Assembly (NCBI GenBank): GCA_024220525.1
Contig: JAMYWO010000261.1
Location: 1,873 to 16,162 of the forward strand
Direction of reading: 5' to 3'
DNA: 14,290 bases
Source: Cochliopodium minus
Taxonomy: Eukaryota > Discosea > Himatismenida > Cochliopodiidae
In this document: positions 8,038-14,290 of the stretch, piece after piece
Layout of the letters: each line of letters begins with the position of its first letter
Position numbering within the stretch: position 1 is the first letter of the stretch
Position numbers and translations under genes: made by a program
Notes under the pieces: generated by a model
What the model saw: the letters and a program-made list of their open reading frames with translations, nothing else
Database searches by the model: none
What the model was told of the DNA's origin: nothing

Positions 8038-10970
8038 ATGGAGTCACCCAAAGATCTCAAATCAATGATACTAAGATTGATTGAGAAAGGTATAAAAGAA
8101 TTATTCTCCCCAAATCGATTATAAAATAAATCCACAATTGAATTTTTTGAAAATAGATGCTTATTTGGATAATCTTAAATATTTTCTCTTTGGTTTCAGA
8201 CATTTCTTTGAAATCAATGATCTTTGGAAGTGTATCGTTGAGATTTTGACCTCAGAGAACATTAACCAAACGAAAAAAGAAATGTACAAAAATTAAAACC
8301 GATTTTTATTCAAAAAATTTTTTTAACTATTTGCAGGATAATTGATTTTTTGCAACAATGGACCATATTGATACCATCTGATTTTGTTGTGAAAAATTTT
8401 ACTTTGGCTGAAATCAAAAAGATAGGAAAATTAATAAATAAAAATTTTCGCTTTTATGAAAATGAGAACAGTGAAATCGACCAATTAGAAAGAGAATATT
8501 TTAGCGATGAATATACGATTGAGGAACTATCACCCAAGGATTGGAAAAAAGAGACATTGGCAGATAATATAACATATATCTTTTCAAAATACTTTTGTCG
8601 GATACGAGGTAAAATAAATTTAAATAATAATATTAATTTCACAACTGACAATAACTTTATATGTAAAAATTTAGTTGATAATTTAGCAAATAAATCTGAC
8701 GAAAACATGAAATCTCTTATTTCAAAATTTGATCAAATTGCTTTTTGGGTGAAATCAATAAACAATTTATTTTTATATTTTAAAAATTGCTCTAAAGGTC
8801 TCAACATATATACTCAAATCTGATTCGCGAAGCAAAGCATTAAAGTTTTTCATCGATATCGGTTACATATGTATGAATAACAACGATTTTTATGGGATGG
8901 GATGTATATTGGCCGGATTGAACAACAATTCCATTCAATCTTATAAATCTACATGGGAAAAGCAATCAGAAAAAACCAAAAAAAAATTTGCAGAAATTGA
9001 GAGCATCCTTCATCCTGCAATGAATTTTTCGAATTACAGAAAGAAGATCTCAGATTGCAAAGAAAAGGGCCAATTTTGTGTTTTATATCTTGCAATACAC
9101 ATCAGGGATCTCAATTCTTTTCTGGAGACTTTGGATGTGGATGATAGTTCGAATGAATCCGATTCGGTGGATGAGATGATAGAATACGGAAAAAAGCTTG
9201 ATCAAGTTTTGGCATTCCAGAATAATTCGGAGTTTCAGAGTGTAAAAATTAAAAATTTTTTTTTTTTTTTCATTGAAAAATCTCTTTAATAATAAATTTT
9301 TTTTTGAAAATTCAATTGAATTTCTAATTTTTTTTTTTTTTTTCACATCTGGGTTTTAGGACAATATTGATAAGAGCCTCTTGAGTTCTCTCTTCAATGT
9401 ACAACACTTCACCCAAGACCAGCTGCTGAACATCAGCTTAAAGAACAACCCCAACGAAAAGAAGAAGGAGATCAAAAAAAGCATCCCCTCCATGGAACAG
9501 AAGACAAAGTTTTCTTCCAGTCCTCCCAAACAAATCCATAATTTCAGGACAAATTACTCAGTTAGTCCCAAAAGAGATCACATTGCAATTCCTAAAAGAT
9601 ACCACAAAAAAGCTGTGAAGGACTTTGTATTTTTTTTTTTTTTCATTTTTAAATAAAAATAAATCAACTAATTTTTTTCCAGAACGTGCAAGATTCTCTT
9701 AACATCGATTCTTTGTACCTATCCCCTTTCAAAAACAAAATTTTGGTCAAGTTTTTCACCATGGTGAAAGATTTGAAGGGCATCAACTTGGTTTCCGACC
9801 TCACCAAGTATTATTTATTAAAATCTTGCGACTTTGTAGTTGAAGAAGCATTCAAAAAGATGATAAATTATGTGGTAAAATAATTTTTATCATTTTTTTT
9901 TTTTAATTTTTATCATTTTTTTCAAAAATTTTTTTTAATTTTTTATAGAAAATGAAAATGGAGCACAACGAAATTTACATTTTCGAAGATATTAAAAATT
10001 TTGTAGCATCCAAAATTTTTGTCGTTCCACCTAGTAAATTTTTCAACCTTAATTTTTTTTTTTATTTTTTTTAATCTTTTTTAACTTTAGCGAAAGACCA
10101 AGAGAGGAGAACTTTATTTATTAAGATGTCTTATTTCAAAGAAGATTCTATTGATTCCATGTTCATCTTTTGTCTCTTCTTGGTGTTCGACTATCTCAAC
10201 GAAGAGTAAAAATTTTTTATTTTTTTTTCATTAATTTTTTTTCATTAAATGGCTTTTCTTATCAAAATTTTAGTTCTGAGTCTCAGGAGAATGGAATTAA
10301 TATTTTAATAGATATGAGAGGTAAAAATGTTTTATATTTTTTTTTAATTTTTTTTTTATTTTTCTTTATTTATTTTATGTTTAATTATATTTTATTTTTT
10401 TTTTAATTTTTTTTTTAATTTTCAATTTTCAAATTTATATTTTTATATTTCATCCTTTTTTTAAATTTCTATAAAGATAATTATCTCTCCAACAAAATCG
10501 ATTTTTTGAATGAAATTCACTCGTTGTTTGTTGAATGTTCAACCATCAAGCTGAGCACAATTTACATCTACGAGCTTTCCTCGCATTTCCTTTCGTCCAA
10601 AAAGTTAAAAATCAAGGATTTGAAGGAGAAATACATTTTTTTCGAGAAGAGATCTTTTTCTATTTATTTGAACCCCACCAACATCCCAGATTATTTTAGC
10701 ACTGGAAAGGTCAACACCATGGAAGAAACTAAGAAGCTTTGTTTTGATTTGGAGATTCTCATTGAAGAAAAGAACAAGAGGCTTGACAAATTCAACGAAC
10801 CCAAGCCGTTGGAGATCATCGTTGAGGATTCTCCCAAGAAGAAAAACTACTTCAATCAGCACCACGTCACTTTCAAGTTCAACGATGATTCTATGGAGGC
10901 CATTGAAGAGAAGATTGAGTTTGAAAATACTTCCAACCGTAATACTGTGGAAGGTTCCTTCGACACCTAA
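8038..10970 (+). CDS. Ras guanine-nucleotide exchange factor fused to a CRAL-TRIO (Sec14-like) domain
   Basis: Eleven exons: 8038-8089, 8157-8283, 8337-8608, 8675-8748, 8798-9241, 9360-9626, 9683-9874, 9949-10033, 10091-10205, 10274-10320, 10477-10970; 722 residues; every intron is GT-AG and in phase. Residues 1-130 are a RasGEF N-terminal (REM) module (DAYLDNLKYFLFGFRHFF, IIDFLQQWTILIPSDF). Residues about 140-385 are the CDC25 exchange domain: ISKFDQIAFWV, KALKFFIDIGYIC, NNNDFYGMGCILAGLNN, STWEKQ, MNFSNYRKKIS, HIRDL, and a closing QDQLLNISLKNNP. The usual Pro-x-x-Gly before the last strand is replaced (CVLYLAIHIRDL), and an acidic Ser-rich insert (DDSSNESDSVDE) follows. Residues about 420-660 fit CRAL-TRIO: an N-terminal helical bundle (LTKYYLLKSCDFVVEEAFKK), then GINILIDMRDN, IKLSTIYIYE and YLNPTNIPDYF. 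The rest is a charged tail. Expected role: loading GTP on a Ras-family protein at a membrane, with lipid sensing by the Sec14-like part. The start is uncertain (7978 is possible). Confidence 0.85.
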
Positions 10971-11260
10971 AAAAAAGTATTTTATAAATTGATTTATTTA
11001 TTTTTTATTATTATTATTTTATTTAAAATTAAAAAAAAATTTTTTGTTAATTTTTGTTAGAGAAATATTTTACAATCCTCTTGAAAATAGATCTAATCAT
11101 TTTGGATAGTTTAAAAAATCTTTTTGTTTCCGACGTTTTAATAATATTCAATAAAAATTAACTGAAAATACTAATTGTATAATTAGGTGAATAAATAGTA
11201 ATGGATCTTCAATTTCTTAATTTCAAAATTGAGAAAATTTAGAAATTGAATAAAAAAAAA

Positions 11261-11898
11261 ATGATTAACTTCTATAAAAAATTAAGCATCTTCTTCTCTA
11301 TACTCTTATTCTTTGGACGATCTCAAATCATAAATATCTCCAACTGCACGGAACTACAAAACATTATTGGAAATAATTCCACCGTAGATTATAGATTGCT
11401 AAACGACATAGATTGCTCTGATTTTACAGGTTTTTTCAAAATTGGAGATAAAACAAACGATCTTTCTTTTAGGGGTAAGTTATTAATTTTCAAAGCAAAA
11501 AAAAATTCAATTAATTATTTAATTTAAAAAAAAGGTGTGTTAGATGGTCTTGGGAGGAAAATTATAAATTTGATTATCATTGATGGAGGAACTAATTATG
11601 TTGGTATATTTTCATACGGATTGAATGCCACCGTCAAAAATATAATCTTTGATAATATAAAAGTCTTTTCGACAAGGGAGAATGTTCAGGGAGTGGCAGG
11701 ATTATTTGGAGAATGTATTTCATGCCTTATTGATGGAGTAACTTTCAATAATAGTCTCATTAATTCAACGACATCAACAACAGGAAATTATATGTCTGTA
11801 TTCATTGGGTGTTCAAATCAATCGACCATCCAAAATTCTTTTATCCAAAATACAATCATCTATGGACCAAGTATGTTTTATACAGGAGGATTTATGGG
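11261..11898 (+). CDS. Secreted beta-solenoid paralogue, truncated or decaying (3' end unresolved)
   Basis: Exon 1 is 11261-11474 and exon 2 is 11535-11898; the join is GT-AG, phase 1 (G|GT). The product begins with a signal peptide (MINFYKKLSIFFSILLFF) and then follows the left-hand gene: NCTELQ, YRLLNDIDC, FRGVLDGLGRKIINL, YVGIFSYG, GVAGLFG, and TGGFMG at the end of exon 2, with several NxS/T sequons. The next base pattern, GTANAA at 11899, looks like a donor but contains an undetermined base. A possible third exon (12044 or 12047 to 12091) stays in frame but has weak repeat character, and no convincing continuation follows. The further repeats and PST stalk of the paralogue are missing. 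It is a short secreted protein, a pseudogene, or a gene interrupted by an assembly problem. Confidence 0.6.
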
Positions 11899-12519
11899 GT
11901 ANAATAAATTCTTATTTGAAAGAAATAAAGAGAATAAAATGAATACTTTAACAAATAGACATCCAAATGAATCTATTATCCCATATTCATTATATTCAAA
12001 TATCACCAATAATAAATAAAATTGATGGAAAATAATAATAAAGCAGAATTGTGTGGAGGAACAATGTCGCCACATTGTTTTCTATATTTTGGTAAAATAA
12101 ATATTTTAAAATATCCACTCATTCAAAAAGTAAAATGATCGTTATATATGATCAATATTAATCAAATAATACTTTTTAAATTGGAGATATTAAATATTTA
12201 TGCAGATTTGCATCTCAAATGCTTTCTATATAGCTAAGCTTATATATAATTTGAAAAAATTATGAATAGTGTTTGAATGAATATTCCCATATAAATATGA
12301 GATATAGACAGTGTTTTAATTATCAGTTCAAAATTTAAATAAAAATTTGATTAATGTAGAAATGTATCAATTTAAATCTCTTCCATAATTATAAACTCCG
12401 ATGGATTATGTTGGCCTCCCCCTTCCAAGGGATTTCAATGTCACCCTCTTTTTTTTTTATAAATATATTTCAAATATATTTTCTTTTTTTGAAGAGAAAA
12501 ATATAATATAATTTCAATA
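11899..12519. other. Non-coding stretch after the truncated beta-solenoid gene
   Basis: This begins with the likely intron (ambiguous base at 11902) and may contain one more small exon near 12047-12091, followed by a GTAAAA donor. From about 12100 to 12519 stops are dense in every frame and I find no further repeat units, RNA gene or mobile element. The final part would be the 5' region of the RCC1 gene. It could be the eroded 3' half of the beta-solenoid gene. Confidence 0.4.
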
Positions 12520-14290
12520 ATGATTTCATTCAAAGAAAACGAAGAATTATACTGCATGGGTAACAATACTTACGGGCAATTGGGGTTGGGACACTTTAAT
12601 AACATAAAAAAGCCTTTCAAAATAGAAGACGAAAGGTTGGGAAAAATCAAGAAGATTTGCACAGGATCCAACCAAACCTATATTCTTCTAAACAGCGGAG
12701 AAATATATGTGATGGGATTGAATCAAGATGGGCAGATTGGTTTAGGAAATGGTATTATTAGCTAATTTATTTAAAAAAATTTAAAAAAAATTGAAAAAAA
12801 TTTTAAAAAAATTTATTTTATTTTTATTTAATTGGATAAAATTTCGTAGGTTTAAATGAAATAAAATAATTAAAAAATTAAAAAATTAAAAATTAAAATT
12901 AAAAAATAAAAAAATAAACAATAAAAATTAAAAGATAAGAAAAAAAATCAAAATAAAAAAAAAAATAAATAAAATAAATTTGAATAATAAATAATAAAAT
13001 AAATTTGATAAATAAAATAAAGTAAAATAAAATAAAATAAAACAATTTTTAATTTTTATTCTTCCTTTATAAAGATGTAGATAAAGTAGATAAACCAACA
13101 TTGCTCATGAAGAACGAGAACATCAAAAACGTCTATGTGGGGTACGACCATGCGTTCATTTTAATGTATAGCGGAGATTTATTTTGTTTCGGGAAGAATG
13201 AGTATGGTGAGTTGGGTGTTGGTGATTGTAATCCGAGGAATGTTCCTGTTCTTTTGATGAATGACAAAGAGATAAAGAATGTGAGTTGTGGTTGGGTAAA
13301 GAAAATTTAATAAAAAAAAAAAATAAAATAAAAAATAAAAAATAATTAGAAAAATAAAATAAAAAATAAACAATAAACAATAAACAATAAATAATAAAAA
13401 ATAAAAATTTAAAAAATGACAATAAATAAAAATTAAATTAAAAATTAAAAATTAAAAATTAAAAATTAAAATTTAAAAATTAAAAATAAACAATAAACAA
13501 TAAACAATTAAATAAACAAAAAATAAAAAACAAAAATATTTCTTTAGGGATTCACTATCATCCAAAAAAATAATGGGGATTGGTTTGGATTCGGGACAAA
13601 TGAGGTAGGATTTTGATATCAAAAAGTATTTTTTTAAATTAATTAAAAAAATAAAAAAATAAAAAAATAAAAAATAAAATCATATAAATAATTAAAAATG
13701 TTTTAGAATGGAGAACTAGGATTTGGAGAGGTCGAAACAAAAATTTCAAAAATTTGTGTTCCCACATACATCAGAAACGAGCCACAAATCCAGTGGATGA
13801 ATGTGGGTAGCACGTACACTATGGCAATAAAAAATAACAAGCTGTACGGATGTGGGTATTAGTTTTTGAATATTTTAATTTTATTTGTTTAATTTAATTA
13901 TTCATTTTTATTTTATTTTATTTTAAATTTATTTTATTTTCAAATTTATCAAATTTATTTTATTCAAAAAAAAAGAATGAACTCCAATCGAGAACTAGGA
14001 TTAGTTGTTGAAAAAAACTGTTTTGATCTCACTTTGCTGAGCGAAGATAGAGATTTACTGTCTGTTAATTGCGGGGGCTGGCATACTATTTTTTTGAAGA
14101 AAAATGGGGATGTTTTGGTTTTTGGACATTGTAAAAAATTAAAAATAAAAAAATTTAAAAAAAATAAAAAATAAAAAATAAAAAATAAAAAATAAAAAAT
14201 CAAAAATAAAAAATAAAAAATAAAAAATTTAAAAAAAATAAAAAATAAAAAATAAAAAATAAAAATAAAAAAATTTAAAAAAATAAAAAA
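12520..14290 (+). CDS. RCC1-repeat beta-propeller protein (3' partial)
   Basis: Exons: 12520-12751, 13075-13295, 13548-13604, 13707-13855, 13976-14130, then an intron that runs to the edge; 271 residues so far. The ATG at 12520 leads directly into repeat 1. Five RCC1-type blades of about 50 residues are visible, each starting with a strand plus GxNxxGxLGxG and ending with a small-residue/HTxxL strand: YCMGNNTYGQLGLGH, YVMGLNQDGQIGLGN, FCFGKNEYGELGVGD, FGFGTNENGELGFGE, and YGCGMNSNRELGL with GGWHTIFL. A sixth starts at DVLVFGH. A full propeller normally has seven blades. RCC1-like proteins range from Ran exchange factors to scaffolds and ubiquitin ligases. Nothing in this part tells which, and the lack of any N-terminal basic tail argues against a chromatin-bound RCC1. 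Introns are longer here (102-323 nt) and made of A/T microsatellites. Confidence 0.85.
12752..13074 (+). repeat. AT low-complexity intron 1 of the RCC1 gene
   Basis: This 323-nt intron is made almost wholly of A and T, with short AAT, AAAT and AAAAT runs, a GT donor after AATG and an AAAG acceptor. There is no coding potential on either strand. Confidence 0.6.
13296..13547 (+). repeat. AT microsatellite intron 2 of the RCC1 gene
   Basis: A GTAAAG donor and a TTTAG acceptor enclose 252 bases of simple repeats, including a run of AATTAAA units around 13432-13480 and ACAATAA units at 13369-13395 and 13489-13508. The minus-strand open frame here is an artefact of Phe/Tyr/Ile-coding AT sequence. 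Confidence 0.7.
14131..14290 (+). repeat. (TAAAAA)n microsatellite in an RCC1 intron, at the window edge
   Basis: After the donor at 14131 the sequence is almost entirely TAAAAA and AAAAAT hexamers, with one C near 14201. It continues to the right edge. It is part of the intron that follows the start of blade 6; this kind of tract often breaks assemblies. Confidence 0.75.

Noticed and set aside
10170-10406. Plus-strand frame with long Phe runs
   Set aside because: It reads through two introns of the RasGEF gene in a shifted frame; the Phe runs come from T tracts.
13156-13422. Minus-strand open frames rich in Phe, Leu and Tyr that look like membrane segments
   Set aside because: They are translations of A/T microsatellite introns and antisense RCC1 exon sequence.
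1-14290. Ciliate-type or other altered stop-codon code
   Set aside because: TAA, TAG and TGA all terminate recognisable proteins at their expected ends (RasGEF, START, ankyrin B).
1-14290. Prokaryotic or phage elements, CRISPR arrays, tRNA or rRNA genes, insertion sequences
   Set aside because: Genes are split by spliceosomal introns; I found no clover-leaf, regularly spaced palindromic repeat, transposase motif or terminal inverted repeats by reading.

Overview
The window is nuclear DNA of an AT-rich, intron-rich single-celled eukaryote. Genes are split by many short GT-AG introns (mostly about 48-160 nt, longer in the last gene) with T-rich tracts before the acceptors. TAA, TAG and TGA all end reading frames, so a ciliate-type code is unlikely. 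The gene content (RasGEF, CRAL-TRIO, START, ankyrin, RCC1 repeats, secreted beta-solenoid surface proteins) would fit an amoeboid or related protist, but I cannot assign a lineage from sequence alone. Most single-frame open stretches are exons, so the gene models below are spliced by hand, with phase checked at every junction.

Layout, left to right. (1) 1-2213, minus: a secreted or surface protein with a signal peptide, GLUG-like beta-solenoid repeats and a Pro/Ser/Thr stalk that runs off the left edge. (2) 2577-2750, plus: a possible 57-residue small protein. (3) 2769-4508, minus: ankyrin protein A, with a SOCS-box-like block and an acidic tail of Leu/Ile-Phe motifs. (4) 4688-5955, minus: a START lipid-binding domain protein with one unresolved frame change. 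(5) 6048-7531, minus: ankyrin protein B, a paralogue of A with two introns at matching positions. (6) 8038-10970, plus: an 11-exon gene joining a RasGEF (REM plus CDC25 homology) to a C-terminal CRAL-TRIO/Sec14-like lipid-binding domain. (7) 11261-11898 or a little further, plus: a shorter, probably decayed paralogue of gene 1, with an ambiguous base at its last splice donor. (8) 12520 to the right edge, plus: an RCC1-repeat beta-propeller protein, incomplete.

Themes. Two gene families are duplicated here: A/B, which flank the START gene, and the beta-solenoid pair, which face outward at the two sides. Three genes point to membrane-linked signalling or trafficking: a Ras exchange factor carrying a lipid-exchange domain, a START protein, and two ankyrin proteins whose tails resemble acidic Leu-Phe sorting motifs. 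That these genes act together is inference; clustering in a eukaryote does not prove it. The strongest candidates for something undescribed are the RasGEF-CRAL-TRIO fusion and the ankyrin/SOCS-like/acidic-LF-tail architecture.
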